A stretch of DNA of 64,000 nucleotides from Chelonoidis abingdonii (GCF_003597395.2 NC_133771.1:127083637-127147636), one strand, 5' to 3'; shown: positions 23,204 through 37,419, counted from the first letter of the stretch. Notes: generated by a model from the letters alone, not told the origin. Numbers and translations are program-made.

Positions 23204-24044
23204 TATCATAAGCTTTCCCAAATCTGGATCTTAGCGTCCAGAAATCTGGGTGCCTGCATGAACCCCTCTAAGCTTAATTACCAGCTTAGATTTGATCTCG
23301 CTGCCACCATCCAAGAATTTCCAGGGTCTTGGCTCATCGGTCTCCCAAAACTTCCCTGGGGAACCCCCAAGACTCAGATGCTTTGAGTCTCCAACAAAGG
23401 AAATAAACCATTCCCCCCACCTCCTCCACCCAGAATTTCCTCTCTGGGCTAACCTGAGTGTTACTGAGCAACCTCTTTACATCACAATACCAAGAAGCAT
23501 GTCTCCTCTCTTCCACCAAGAGTACAACCAAATACAAGGGAACAGAAATGATTCTATCTCTCTCCCCTCCCACAAATTCCCTGTGCTGCAAGCTACCTCC
23601 GTAGATCTAACACAAAGAATTCCCCCCCCTCCGTTCCTTAGCCACAGAGAAAAACCTCACACAGTTTACAAAGAAGCTTTAAAAAAAAGAAAGAAAAAGA
23701 CATAAAAATATGAATAAACAGCCTTATACAAAAAGAGATACAATTTAAGCATTCCAGCAAACTCCACGCATGTAAATACAAAAAAAACAATAACAGCCTA
23801 TGGTTTTTTCTACCTTTGTACTTACAACTTGGAACTGAAGATTAGAAGCTTGAAGATAGAAAGAAAGAAAAATCCCCTCTCATAGCTGAGAGCCAGACAA
23901 AGACAACAAAAGCCCAAAAATTTCCCTCTCCTGAGCTTTGAAAAATCCGGTTTCCTGATTAGTCCTCTGGTCAGGTGTTTGGTTCCCTTTGTTAATCCTT
24001 TACAAGTAAAAGAAACATTAACTCTTAGCTATCTGTTTATGACA
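23204..24044 (-). mobile_element. Solo-LTR-like element, family A copy 2, 841 bp, antisense
   Basis: On the plus strand it starts TATCATAAGCTTTCCC and ends TAGCTATCTGTTTATGACA, the reverse complement of the family ends. It is flanked by TAGC at 23200-23203 and 24045-24048. GATCTCGCTGCCACCA (23295) is the complement of the shared GGTGGCAGCGAG block. The CCAAT box seen in the other two copies reads CTAAT here. The A-rich stretch at 23680-23790 corresponds to the T-rich centre of copy 3. Confidence -1.
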
Positions 24045-24049
24045 TAGCT

Positions 24050-27000
24050 CTTGGAGGCACTATACAGAATTTCACCCATAATGTATCAAGAGTAAACTCC
24101 AAGCACTGCTTTTACTCCTAGCTATCTGTTGTCTCAAGGGGCTTCTTCTGACAGCTAGGGATCACTGGATAACAGATATCATGACCGCACCTTTGCATGG
24201 GTGTGTGAGAGGTTCCCTGGTTATTTGCAGGGTCTTCACAGCTTCAAGCTGACAATGGACCACAAACCATTTGTACTGTTAATAAACTGTAAAGACGCTT
24301 AGATTCCAGAGAAGATTCAAGCATTTGAAGTGATTTAAACATACTATGGAATATACATCAGGGAAGTCCTTCACGGTGGTTGATTCTTTATAATGAAGCC
24401 CTGTTGATCATCCAGATTCTCCAGAGGCTTAAGTTGATATTATGGAGCATCTAATAGTCACACCATAACCAGATCTCAACATGCTCTCTATACACAGCTG
24501 AATTTTCATTCTTTTCTAAATCCACACACCTAGTCAGATTGACTTGATAACTGATATACCAATCCAGGGCCCAGTATATTCTGCAGGCCTGAGATCATTT
24601 ACACAAAGGATTCCCAAGATACAGCTCCAAAACATGACCTGTTTTTAAATTTCAAAATTCTTACATCACTTTTTTTTGTGCAGAGATAGAAGGGGGAAAA
24701 AAGGCACATGATCTATATGAAACATCACTGGATGCCTCTGGCGAGATTTAGTGTCCAGCACCTAGATCAAACTTCAAAAGCAAAAATTAAAAAGTTATTA
24801 GGCTTTGATTTTGGCTCTGTGGAGAAAGCCACCAGACTGCTATGAGCGACACATGGCTCACACTTCTCGGCCATTCTATGCAGACTCAGTAGGGATTACA
24901 AGCAGAGAATTCTCAGATGAGCTAAATTCCAACCAGCTCTCCCAGCCCCAGCTATGTGAACCTAACAGAGGCGACTGGGAAAAGCGGAGCAGGCAGTTGA
25001 AGGGTTCTCAGGAATGTAGCTTCCAGGCCTGCACTGCCTGCAACTGTCTAAGCAAAGTAACATTGGGTCATTCCTAAGCTGAGTAAACTACCAGAGGAAG
25101 GGTTCTGGAAACCATTTGCAGAAAGCCCATCAGATATCAGCTCTGCCTCTCTGCCCTTCCTTTCAAATACAGCAGCGCATATGGAGTGGGCAGACAGAGA
25201 GGTAGAGCTGCATGCTTCTCACAGCCCCTCACAAGTACCAACTGCCCTCCGTACAGGACAGGAGGAGAAGGAGAGCTGGTGAATGAGGGGTTGTGAGGAG
25301 CGCAGCTGCCCACCCCACTCCTGCTGCTTCCTGAGTTTGTCAGGGTAGAGGAGGAAGAGGTCTGGGAAATTTGTTCCTGAGAGCCCTGCAGCTAACAACC
25401 CATGGAGAGGCTGTTGGTGGTGGTTTAATAGGGGTGGGAGTAGTATATTAAAGAAGAATTGCTCCCTCATACATGGGCTTCCTCAGGGCTTACTGAGATT
25501 CCCCTCATCATCTTCCCTATTCCCTTGAGGGGTTATGGGTATTTCCTCTTAGAAATGCCCCCTAGACAGCCCAGTAATTCCCCTGAAGAGCACAATAATT
25601 GGCAGGAGTGGTGGTGAATGATTACAGTGAGGTGTTGGAGGAATCTTCAGAAATGAGGAAGAGAGGGAACAGGTGGGAACATGGGAGGTCACGGATATCC
25701 TCCAGGTGCAGCCCACATTAGTGTCTCCAAGGGCCAGAGGGTGTTTGTAAGAGCATGTGCAGAGGGCCCCAGAAGGTTCCACTCCCTTCAGAAATAAGTT
25801 CCCCTGCATGGTTGGGGAAAGGTGCCTATAGGGGTCTGCTGCTCATTTCTGACAGAGAACTGGATCCTTTGATAGAATGTCTCTTATTCATGTACAGAAT
25901 CAACTAAGAATGTTCCAACGATCCTTTAGATGATTCCTCCCCATCTTCTGCCCCTCTTAAAGAAGCAGCAGCTCAGAGGCTGCTCTCCTTCTTGCTGGTC
26001 CTCTGAACCTATGAAAACAGCAACAGTGGTAGCTGCTTAGTTCCTTCTTCTACCCTCCCTTCCTGAGAATCTGTTGACTCCTGGCCCCATTCCCCATCCT
26101 GTGTTAGAGGGGCTGCGGCTTTCCTACAGGCACCACCTTCCCAGCACTGCCCATGGCAAGGACATGACCAGACTGTGACACATATTACTATATCCTGCAA
26201 TAAGCTAGTTAAACCTTACTGAATTAAGTTTGGGGCCCATTGTATTAAAAATGCAATGGTTATCAGCTGCTTGAAGCTTTATCCTGAGGGGGAACTCAGT
26301 GTCTGTATGACTACCTATTCATGGTCTCTTCAAAGGACCATACTGGATTCTCTAGAGACCAGCATACAAAGAAAGGATTTTGGGATGAATAACCTGAGTT
26401 GTTATTGACTCAGGGCATTTGTTCTAATCCAGCAAATGGGCAGAATCTTTTGTCTAACAGAAGGGTCTCAGTCCTTGGGAAAGTGTTGAAAGGAATGATA
26501 CCGACCAGAGCCCTTGTGGAGATGGGGGGAAGAGGTGATCTCTAGTAAGCTTATCAGCATGCATGTATTACTCTTTTTAATATGTTTTCTTAGACGATCC
26601 AGAAATTTAATGAAACTGGGACAAGCATTTGGTTTCACAAAAACTAAGTTGGACACAGAGACAGTTCCACTTTAACAGGACAATCCTGGTAAACTAGGAT
26701 GCCTAGTCACGCCACTTACGGCAATTGTACTGTAGACCCACAACCCATGCAGGACAATATTGATTGTAAAGAATACAAGGAAGATGCCAGGGCCTCACAA
26801 AATGCTGAGAATGAGCCTGAATTTGGTAAGGAAATATTATGCTTTTTTCCTTATAAAATCCATGGAATAAGCCTCCAATTTAAATGCATTCTCAATGCAA
26901 CCATAACTATGGACTATGAGTGGTACCTCCATAGTAGTGCAGGGAGGTAAACATCCCATAGCACTGTAAACTTTTACATATTAATGGTATCAGCTAGAAT

Positions 27001-28882
27001 TTACGGACTGTAATGCTGCACTGGCTTCACTGAATAAAAGAAAATACTACCCAATTTGCTCAAATCCAAAAGTTGGTAGAGCTAAAAATCACTTTACAAC
27101 ATGAGTTAATTGTGAAATGTATTTGAAAATAAAGGTAATTACCATGGGGATTTCTGAGTCACCCTCTGGTGACATCCATCTTCCTGAAAATGATATTAGT
27201 TGTGACACTGGCTGCACAATTGCAAAATATGAGCTACTTTAAAACCTCTCCATCCTAATTTAATATCAGTTTATCAATAACAAAAAATTCCACTCTTTAA
27301 ATATTTATAATATTGTTTAAATATTAAACATTAAGTTTTTCTTCTAATTTTTAAAGTAGTATTATACAGGGTGGAAATTTGTTTACAGTCTCTCAATGGG
27401 CTTGCTACCTGTCACTGTCAAATGATGTCATTTTCAAGCTTCTGGCTGGTGACAGCTTTCTTGCTGTGAAATGACAACTGTAATTAAAACTTTGGTGAGA
27501 AGAGCTTCTTCCTTCATGAATTTTCATACTGCTGGGTTGAGCAAAAATAATGTAGATGAAATTTTCCTATAAATCTGGTTTTAAAAGTCTTGCAGATGAA
27601 ATGTGCAGCCCTTACTAGAAGTACCACAACATAGTTAAAAACTTGTATTTCTGCAGGAGTACAAAGCAAAAAAAGAGGCAGAAATCTGCCAGGGGCAAAT
27701 TCGTAACATCTTTTCTGCAAATACCAGCAAATCCTGATGAAATTCCTTAAAACAAACAACAAAAAAGACTGTGTGTCAAAAGCAGAATGCTGTGCTATAT
27801 TTTCATGCATATCACAATTGATAGCACTAATGTCAGACTGCAATACTTTTAAAAGCAATCACTGACCCATAAAACTAGAGATGGTCTGAACCAAATTCCT
27901 AGATCCAAACAACTAAATGTTTAAGGAATTTCTATTCAGATTCAAACTTCATGGCTGTCTCTATTTTCATAACGTACTGAACCAAAGCCACAGTTCTGAA
28001 TACTCCCGACTGCATGAATTCAGATGTGGTTCTGAACTTTGCAGATCAGGGAGTTCTATAGCTTAATTTTTAAAGGAATCGGATGCTTCAGAGATGTTCT
28101 CACTAGAAAAGCACAACCAGAAATTATATCAAAAAATAATGTCTAATAGCCCATGAAGTAGGGTAGCTGGGAAGTTTCAATCCCACCAGTGGTTCCTGCA
28201 GACCTATGGCTTTAACTTCCCTGCATGGAGAAGCACGAAGAAAGTATTCTAAGTTTGCTGTTCAGTAGAAGTCCAAATATGAGGATAATTAGATGAAAAG
28301 TGGCACCCTATCTAAATGAGAGCCACACTTATCAGATTCTGTTATTTTTTATGCACACACAAATGCATATCTTAATTCTAGGCCATGTGCCAGGTCCTCC
28401 AATTATCTCCAAATCACCAACTGCAAGAGCATCACTACAGCATTTCTGTAGTAAAAGTAAAAGTTCAATAAACTAAAACGACTACACACTTCTTCAAACC
28501 CAGAGGCACATTAACCTCTTCTGGTCATGATTTTGCATGCTCCAAAATTAAACAAAGAAAGCAGTGATGTCAATTCCAAATATCAAAGATAGTACTTAAA
28601 AATCCTAACTCAAGACACCAGTGCATTAAAATATTCCTCCTAAACAGTTCTGAGCATGTGTATTCATTCTTGTGTATGTATAAATGTTTCCACTAAATAT
28701 ATATGGAATACTCCTTCCCATTTTGTATAGTTAAGGCAAAGCTGAAGGATACTGTTAGAACAAACCAATATTATGGAGTCATAACAGTGACTTCTATAGT
28801 TAAAGTTATAAACAGTTTCCATTAAAAACCTTATTTTTTCTCAAACACACTCAACTTTTTCAGTAAAGCTCGTTTCCACATA
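24050..28882. other. No gene seen; 4.8 kb
   Basis: Unique-looking DNA, GC-richer at 24800-26200 where several open frames overlap on both strands (for example 24805-25077 plus, 25549-25809 minus) without any domain that I recognise. The 26230-26560 part has the even composition of an old repeat but I cannot name it. Confidence -1.
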
Positions 28883-28886
28883 CATC

Positions 28887-29745
28887 TGTCACAGTTCAGG
28901 GCAACTACACCTGTATTCCCTTCTTGCGGTCCACAAAGGGCACCCACTCTAAGCTTCCAGCACTTCAGTTATCACCTCTTTTAGATGGAAACCCACTTCT
29001 CTCCCCCTCCTGACTGGAGTTTTCCCCGGGCTGCATAGTTCCGCATTTACACTGTGATATCCTGAGCAAGCCAAACTGCTTAAAAGGCTGTCAGGATATG
29101 CGGACTAGACCTGGGTCTGCAGAGCCTAGGATAGCTGATATTCCCACAATGCCACCATGAGCCCAGGCAAAGACATAGCTAGGGAGCTCTTAGGAGAGTA
29201 GGTGCCTCAGGAAGTATGGCCCAAGAGACTCAGAGTGAAGGTACCCTGAGGCACTCTGATTTGCTAAGTGTTCAATTTAACCTGAGGGGTTGCCCCAGGA
29301 AGTTGTCTGGGAAACCACACAGACTTTGGTCAGATGCAAAGCCAGATGCTGCTTGACCTCCAGTCTCTGACCCCAGCCTGACCCTGACTCTTGCTTATGG
29401 GACCTGGCTCTTGCAATTCCTCCAACTCCTGCTTGGCAACTACCATCTCTGGTTGGTAGACCTCAGCCCAAATGAGACTCCTAGGCCAGACTACCTACAC
29501 AGTCCTTATACAGGCCACTTTGTTTTCTGTTTGATAGTTATGAACAGCTGTAATTATCAGCACTCAGAAGTTACCACACAGCTCTTTCTAAGGAAGCACA
29601 TTTATTGTTAAAGTGAAACCCTTACAGATGAAACATATTAGAAACAATATTAATTCCTATACGCATGCTAAACACACCACCTACCAAGCTTGTGGGGCCT
29701 CAGCGGGCCAAAGACCTTCCACCTGGCAACCCTATAGGCTAGGCT
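28887..29745 (-). repeat. LTR-like repeat family B, copy 2
   Basis: Begins TGTCACAGTTCAGGGCAACT and includes GCTCTTTCTAAGGAAGCACA followed by TTTATT (29581-29606), both shared with copy 1. The minus strand has AATAAATGTGC there, a possible polyadenylation signal, suggesting an antisense LTR. The right end is diffuse, about 29720-29750. The 66-codon open frame at 29411-29611 lies within the repeat and is not regarded as a gene. Confidence -1.
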
Positions 29746-29749
29746 AGAA

Positions 29750-30662
29750 GATCTCACTCTATGTCTCTGAACTTCCTCTTCCCTCCAGCAGCAGCAGCTG
29801 CCACCTCACATCAACCATCTTCTTAAAGTCCCCTCCTCCACCAGATGGAAGTTCACCCCAGCTGCAGGAGAGGGTTGTGACAGTAGAATCCTTCTCTTCC
29901 TGCAAAGGGGAGGCAAGTGACAGCAGAATATTCACACATGCAGATGCACACTCCACTATAAAGGAGACTTGCAATTAGAAAAAAAATCACTCATATAAAA
30001 ATAAATAAATTGGATCTTTCAGAAACAGAAAGAGAATAAAACAGGCAACTCTACAATGCCATTTTTACAGAGTCACTTTGGGAAGTAGAACTGCACTTTA
30101 AATAATAATGTAAGACTGTCTAGACAGTAAAGAATAATAAAATCAATTGTGGAAGTACAGATCACTCTGTCATACACAGTCCAAGTACTGTAATTACAAG
30201 TTAGCATTCAGGCTGCATTGAAGGCTAACGAGATAAAATAGCAAAATAATTAAGTTATTGTCTAACATCACTGTAAGTAATAAATAACATATGTCCTCCA
30301 TTTGGTAGGGGGAATGAAAAGGGCAAGCATTTAAACTCTGTGCCATTGCAGCAGGGATAATTTTGCCCAACAAGCAGAAACAGAGCAAATGGGCCATATT
30401 TAAGACGGGTGCAAGCAGACTCTAGAACTCAGTTAAGTTACATTTTGCAGGCATTTGGCTCACTATGTTTACAGCTTTAACAGTTGCAAACAAACCATAC
30501 TAACTTTGATCATAAAATTTCCATGAATCTCCACTAAACTTTTTTGTTACATATGTTCATAGTTTACACATGAAAAGCCTTCACTTCAAACTTTGGGCTA
30601 AATTCTGTCATCCTTAATTGAACAAAACATCTATTGACTAGTCACTAAAGTATGAAGTGTTG
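29750..30662. other. No gene seen
   Basis: AT-rich DNA without coding similarity or recognisable repeats. Confidence -1.
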
Positions 30663-30667
30663 TTATC

Positions 30668-30823
30668 GCCATATCGGTCCCAGGATATTTGAGACACAAG
30701 GTGGGTGAGGCAATATCTTTTATTGGACCAATTTCTGTTGGTTAGAGAGAGAAGCTCGAAAGCTTGTCTCTTTTACCAACAGAAGTTGGTCCAGTAAAAG
30801 ATATTACCTCATCCACCTTGTCA
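30668..30823. repeat. Palindromic interspersed repeat, copy 2 (near-perfect hairpin)
   Basis: The left arm CAAGGTGGGTGAGGCAATAT, then CTTTTATTGGACCAA, TTCTGTTGGT and AGAAGCTCG is answered by CGAAAGCTTGTCTC, ACCAACAGAAGTTGGTCC, GTAAAAGATATTACCTCATC and CACCTTGTC. Arms are about 62 bp with almost no loop, centred near 30758. The left flank GTCCCAGGATATTTGAGACA matches in reverse the right flank of copy 1 (6800-6820). Confidence -1.
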
Positions 30824-30829
30824 TCGACT

Positions 30830-33752
30830 AAAGTGGCAGTTTCACTCCACTGAGGATCATAAAATTTGGCCTTTTGAAACATGCAGCAAAAGATCTTTCA
30901 TAGACACAACACTGTCATTTTGAAAAAGACTCACTCAAACACCACGGGCCTGGCTAATGGTCCTGAGGTGATCATCTTCTGTTTTGCGGGAAGAGGTCAG
31001 GATGGTTTGTTGGGTGAAGCAGGTTCTTAATATGAACAAGGTCTTTAGATTGGCAAGAAAGGAGAATTTTTCTCATGGGAGGCATAGAAAAGGGAATATT
31101 GTTTATTTATTGTTTCAGCAGAGGAGCTACTAAAAAAAAGTGCAGTCAGGAACATATGGCAAATCATATGAGGTCTGGTTCAAGAGCTCTTTCAAGCCCA
31201 GATAAAAAGAAAAAGTTCAAGTGCTCTGAAAAAAATCATACCAAACTTATTTTTTTTTTAAATTTGCTCAGGTTGAGTGGTGAATCTGATGCTCACAAAT
31301 CATTAGCCTGTGCAACAAAGAAACAAAATCTATTGACACAAGGAACTTGGAGACCACATCTCTAGAGTTCAAATTTCATTGAATGTATTAAAATGGGAAC
31401 ACTTATTTATGTGTAATGCTCAGCGAGCCATATGCCTTTTAAAATTAATAAGCAGCATTATTAACAACTCCAGCTTTCTCAGATTTAATCACCATTAAAC
31501 CATTTATGATGGTTCCTACACCAGAGACTTAATATTCTTTGATATTCTTATGTATAATTACTTCTTATAATCAGTGCATAGCTATTAAGTGATGTACTGC
31601 TAAACCTCCAGGTTTCAGATGGATAAATATTAGCCTAATGTGCTCAATCAATGCATAGAAATAGATTTAAGCACTTTTCCTGCAAGGGAAAATATTTACC
31701 ATATATCACAGTTAGATTAGCCTGAGGCACTAAGCAGCTGATAGAGGAGGATTGAAAACCTGGAAATCACTTTAAAAGTCCTTGTGCTTCTGTGAAGGAC
31801 ATTCTCAATAGACAATAGGGAAAAAGGGAACTGGGTAGTGTTACCTTGAGCATCCTATTAAACACAGTACTTAGGATCAGAACCGTGTCAGAATATTTCC
31901 TGCTTGAGATACAAACTGTTCCTTTCTATTGAGGAAAAACAATAAAGGATACAAAAAGCTTCTAATCTGTTTAGTTTACCAAATTCTTCATTCTAAATAA
32001 CAGTTAATAGCTCTAGAATAGGCTGTTAATAAATAAAAGCCCTCTACTATAAATTATGTGGCGCCCAGGGTCATGCCTGATAGGATGCATGATAATGAAT
32101 AAATTAGACCTAATCCTACAACTGTAAACCAAAAAAGTTCTTAATAATAATCAAACACACGGCCCAATACAGTATCTGTAAGTCTTCCGTATATGTCTCT
32201 CTCTGGCATTTAAGACAAGTTGTATGACTGATGCAAACTGAAGTACCACAATCAGTCCGATTGGACTGCTTGATTTTCTCTTCCCCACAAAATAGGTGAT
32301 TCTTAACAGTATAATGTCATGTTAGGTGCTCTAGTGGTTGTTTTTCTTTCTGATAAGAGTAAATTTGCTTTTAGATACATTGCTTAACCAGTATAACAGC
32401 TGCAGAAAAATGTTAAGTTTAGATGAATAAGAGAAAAGAAAAACCAGACCAAAAATCCACTTTTCCCATGCTCACCCCACTGCATAGAGATGAATTATTC
32501 TTTGAGCCAGAGTTCTACATTTCAATTACTGTCCTTTTCAGATTTCCAACTAAACAATACACTGTAACAGGAAAAACACATTGCACCTGCAAAGCTCCTT
32601 TGAAAACATTATTTTTATCTGCAAACTTATTTTCTGTAAACTTTGTTATCAAGTTTAAGTAACTAAAATTAAGTAAAAAGTTAATTAGAGCTGGCCAAAA
32701 CATTGTTATGAATAACTTTTATATATATAAAAATAAAAGCTTCCTTTTGGTTAGTTCACAAACTAATCCTTATTTCATCAAATACATTCACTGCTAATTT
32801 GGTTGATTATATTTACGAAATGGCTTGGATACATAATTTTCCAAACTACGGGTAGTTTACTAACTGTGTAATTTGACTACTCACTATACATGTACAGCTG
32901 GTACTCTTTCATTATATTGTTTTGCTCTTGTTTAAAACAAGAAGAAAAATTTACAACTCACTTCTGGTATGCACTGTCAAACAAACAACTACTTGTACTA
33001 AAACCTGTGAAACATTTGAGATTTACAAACATTATTTCATGAATTTCTGGAAGTTGCTCAAATACTTGTGAATGATAAATAATATGAGCCCAAAAATCAT
33101 ACTGAACTGAACTCACTGTTTTTTTATCTCTGACATGTTTTTAAGATTAATGTGTTTTACTTTTCGACAGTCAAAATATCCCGTGACCTTTAACCTGTTA
33201 CTGCTGTACTAATTTTCATATTCTGTACATTGAACTGTTTCATTTGTCCACTCAGTATTTTCTAGTTATATATTTTGTCGTTAATTTTTCAAATAAATCA
33301 ATAAAACAGAACTATATGAAATAGCATAAACACAAAACATATCTTATTTTCCATTTAAACTAGTTCATGTCTAAAATGTAAGCAATTCAACTGTACTAAT
33401 TAATCATCTTCATTTCTTTGGAAGAGAATCATATACTTTTATATACTTTGTATATCCTCCATGTAGAGCAAATTATGCTTCCCATGGCGCCTGACCCAAA
33501 TGCACTGAAATCATTGGAAGTCTGTCAGTAGAAATGGATAATGGGGAATAGTTTTTAAGAGAGCAATGATTAGAAAATTGAGTTTTCTTAAAGTTCAAAA
33601 GGGTTAAATCAAATTAACTCAACTTTGGTCTGGACTAGAAAGATTTTCCACTCTGCTTCTAGGGCCTACTAATGGAATCTTGGGTTGTGAGAGAAGGAGC
33701 AGGTCACTCTCCTGTGATCCAAACCAGCCACTAGAACTTTGGAGCCTGGTGA
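30830..33752. other. No gene seen
   Basis: AT-rich DNA. The open frames at 31075-31365 and 32423-32662 on the plus strand are not recognisable. An ATATATATAAAAATAAAA run lies near 32720. Confidence -1.
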
Positions 33753-33757
33753 ATCTA

Positions 33758-34809
33758 AAAGCCATAAATGATCTGGAAAAGGGATAAACTGTGAGGTGGC
33801 AAAATTTGCAGATGATACAAAACTACTCAAGATAGTTAAGTCCCAGACGGACAGTAAAGAGCTGCAAAATCTCTCAAAACTGGGTGACTGGGCAAGAAGA
33901 TGTCTGATGAAATTCAATGTTGATAAATGCAAAGTAATGCACATTCGAAAACATAATCCTCACTATACATATAAAATGATGGGGTATAAATTAGCTGTTA
34001 CCACTCAGGAAAGAGATCTTGGAGTCATTGTGGAGAGTTCTCTGAAAACATCCACTCAATGTGCAGCAGCAGTCAAAAAGGCAAACGGAACGTTGGGAGT
34101 CATTAAGAAAGGGATAGAAAAGACAGAAAATATCTTATTGCCTCTATATAAATCCATGGTATGCCCACATTTTGAATACTGAGTGCAGATGTGGTCGCCT
34201 CATTTCAGAAAAGATGTATTGGAATTGGAAAAGGGTCAGAAAAGGGCAACAAAAATGATTAGGGGTATGAAACAGCTGTCATATGAAGAGAGACTAATAA
34301 GACCAGGACTTTTCAGCTTGGAAAAGAAACAACTAAGGGGGGATATGATTGAGGTCTATAAAATTATGACTGGTATGGAGAAAATAAATAAGGAAGTGTA
34401 ATTAACTCCTTCTCATAATGCAAGAACTAGGGGTCACCAAATGAAATTAATAGGCAGCAGGTTTAAAACAAACAAAAGGAAGTATTTCTGCATACAATGC
34501 ACAGTCAACCCATGGAACTCTTTGCCAGAGGATGTTGTGAAGGCCAAGACTATAACATAGTACAAAAAAGAACTGGATAAATTCATGGAGGATAGGTTCA
34601 TCAATGGCTATTAGCCAGGATGGGCAGGGATGGTGTCCCTAGCCTCTGTTTGCCAGAAGCTGGGAACAGGCGACAGGGCATGGATCACTTGATGATTACC
34701 TGTTCTGTTCATTCCCTCTGGGGTATCTGGTATTGGCCACTGTTGGAAGACAGGTATTGGGATAGATGGATCTTTGGTCTGACCCAGTATGGCCACTCTT
34801 ATGTTCTTA
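33758..34809 (+). repeat. CR1 LINE, 5'-truncated, about 1.05 kb, best-preserved copy
   Basis: Runs from just before the RT FADD box to the CR1 3' end TTTGGTCTGACCCAGTATGG (34773) and CTTATGTTCTTA (34798-34809). It has few disruptions, so it is probably the youngest CR1 here. Its 3' untranslated region is the same type as the fragment at 11343-11560. Confidence -1.
33796..34401 (+). pseudogene. CR1 ORF2 C-terminal part (RT palm/thumb and C-terminus)
   Basis: The frame opens with KFADDTKLLK; the FADD box at about 33805-33816 is intact. It continues with DWARRCLMKFNVDKCKVMH (the CR1 thumb region) and ERDLGVIVESSL. A TGA at 34180-34182 interrupts the segment HFEY / VQMWSPH, where intact CR1 copies have an uninterrupted frame. 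After the stop it continues with LEKGQKRATKMIRG and ERLIRPGLFSLEKKQLRGDM to TAA at 34399-34401. Only the C-terminal third of ORF2 exists owing to 5' truncation, so it has no activity. Confidence -1.
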
Positions 34810-34814
34810 AAATA

Positions 34815-35670
34815 TGCCCATTTTTCCAGCTCAATTGCTGGCAAAATCTCATGAGAACAGAAATTTTCATATTTCAACCTGAAATGGCAGAGCCATTTGG
34901 GATCAATATTTCAAACACAAATGACAATCTCTAGCTTGGTTCATCCTGGAGGCTGAATGCAAGATCCTCATACTCGTAGCCTGAATGCTGCCTCCTCATC
35001 CAGTCTCTGCTTCCAATGCCTTTTATAGCAATCTCCGCAAAGAAGTCAACCATGGAATGTGCACATACTGATCGATTCTCTCCTCAAAAGAAGCAGTTCC
35101 TCTAGTTCAGAGCTGAAATACGTTGGCTGTGTTGCGTGGGGAGGGACTGCAATGGCCTTGCAAAATTGTATCTGTTTTGTAGATGGATTCTTCAGTCAAA
35201 TAATATATATTCTAATCTGACTAGTTTCCCTTTTTTTCATGCATCCTTGAGTGGTATATGACTATGAGTTAACTTTTGAACCCCCATCTTTACTATCAAA
35301 TGCAATTCAAACTGATCAAAAATATTTTGTCACAGTCATCCCACAATATTAGCAAGTAATGTTTAATTGGAAGACTTTATTTCTCTACATGTTTTGCACT
35401 CAACTCAAAAACAGTGAGTCACTGCAGCTTCTCTGGATTCATACTTAACTGGGATCAGTAGTCTTAACCAGCTGTTTAGAATGATTGTCAATAATGATTA
35501 TTATTCTCAATATTTTAAAAATACGGTTTTAACATTTTAAAATATTCAACTGTCGCAGTTTTTTACTGTACTAACATATACATAGACTGAGAGATATTAA
35601 TTTTAATTACTTAATACTTATTGAACTAATGACATTCTCAGTAGTTTCATCATTACACCCTGATATGTTC
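34815..35670. other. No gene seen
   Basis: AT-rich DNA with no coding similarity or recognised repeat. Confidence -1.
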
Positions 35671-35674
35671 TCAC

Positions 35675-36215
35675 TGACTCAGAGACTTTAAGGCCAAAAG
35701 AGACCATCATGATCATCTATTCTGACATCCTGCACATAGCAGGCCACAGAATTTTGCCCACTTGCTTCTTTAATAGATGCTTTACCGCTGCCTGAGTTAC
35801 TAAAGTCCTCAAATGATTCAAGTTACGGAGAATCTACCATTTACACTAATTTAAACCTGCAAGTGATCCATGACCTATGCTGCAGAGGAAGGCGAAAACC
35901 CCCCAGGGTCTCTGCCAATCTGACCTGAGGGAAAATTACTTCTCAACCCCAAACATGGCGATCAGTTAGACCCCGAGCACGTGGGCAAGTCCCACCAACC
36001 AGATACCAGTTAAAGAATTCTCTGTAGTAACTTAGAGCCTTTCCCATCTGGTGCCCCATCACTAGCTATTGGTGATATCTGCTAGTAGCAGTTGCAGATC
36101 AGCCACATGCCATTATAGGCAGTCTCATCTTACCACCCTCTCCACACACTTATCAAGTTCAGTGTTGAAGCCAGTTAGTTTTTTTTGCCAGAACTACTTC
36201 CTGAACACTTCACTT
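35675..36215 (-). repeat. CR1 LINE 3' part, antisense, second subfamily
   Basis: On the plus strand CAGAGACTTTAAGGCCAAAA, then GAGACCATCATGATCATC, CATAGCAGGCCACAGAATTT and GCAGAGGAAGGCGAAAACCC followed by CAGGGTCTCTGCCAATCTGA are the complement of a CR1-type 3' region. It differs from the 34.8-kb copy, so it represents another CR1 subfamily. The minus-strand 5' limit is diffuse. Confidence -1.
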
Positions 36216-37419
36216 CTATTTGCATGATCACATGCACTGTGCACATATGTAATGGAATCAATTAAAATTACTCTAGAAAAGGAAATTCACACAATTACAA
36301 TTTCATTAAAAACAGATTTGGAGATACACTCACAAAAGCTAAGAGACAAGAAGCAGCACTTATACATACTACCCACCTTTTTCCATTTTAACATACTGTT
36401 TTAAATGTACTGGGGCTCTTTTTTCACATCAATTACATTAGTTACCACATCAATCAGAAGAGAATTCTGGATTAATTTTTAAAACTGCAATGGATGGTAT
36501 ATTATACCTACAGAAAGAGAAGGTTCTTCATGAACTGTTACCAAGAAACTTCTATGCAATTATATGTTAAATAAAATTTATAAGAACAAGAAGTAAGAGT
36601 TTCAAAGGTGCTCTCTACCCATCAACTTTCAGCAGGAATTGCTGAGAGTGAGCACTTTTGAAAATTTATTTTCTTATTTAGGTGCCTGAATGGCAGCTGT
36701 TGGATATGAAGCTATTTTTAAAATCTGGCCCAAAATTTTTATTAGTGTATTGTAAAGCACTGTAGTACAATTCTTTGAATAATATCATATACTAAATATA
36801 TTTTACAGTACTATAAAGAATTATAGGAACATGCAGCAGAGGTAAAATGTGCACTCATGAATGTGGTTACCGTAACCAATTAACACTATGCATGTAAATG
36901 TGCTATTTGTTTGTTATTGCATTGTAAAAGAAAGAATATTTGCATGCTCAATTTACCTCATACAAGAGCATCTATTGGCTGATTCTCCAATACACTGTAG
37001 GTAGAAATGTGCATGTGAAATCATTGGGTAAATTATACATGCAAACCTTCTAGTGCTTTAATTGTAATAGTTCCTTCGCCTTGTAAAGTGCACAAATCCA
37101 ATTTATGCATTCAAATAATCTAATTTTAGCAGGTGTCTATTAAACTGAATCTGGCATTGTCACATGCATTCCAAGAGCATTTAAATAACCATTTTTAAAG
37201 TAATCCTACTCTGAGAGTGATTAAAAAAATAACTTTACTTTCTTCCTCAACAGACCTGCTCAGTGTATATTCAGAGTCCTGTTTCTCTTATTTATATAAT
37301 AAGATCTTACTACATTTTTACTCTTGTTAGCAGACACAGCTCTGAAAGAGTGGATGACCTGGATTCAATTCCTTTCTGTGCATCGTAAACAGAATTGTTT
37401 ACTATAATCCACTTACAAG

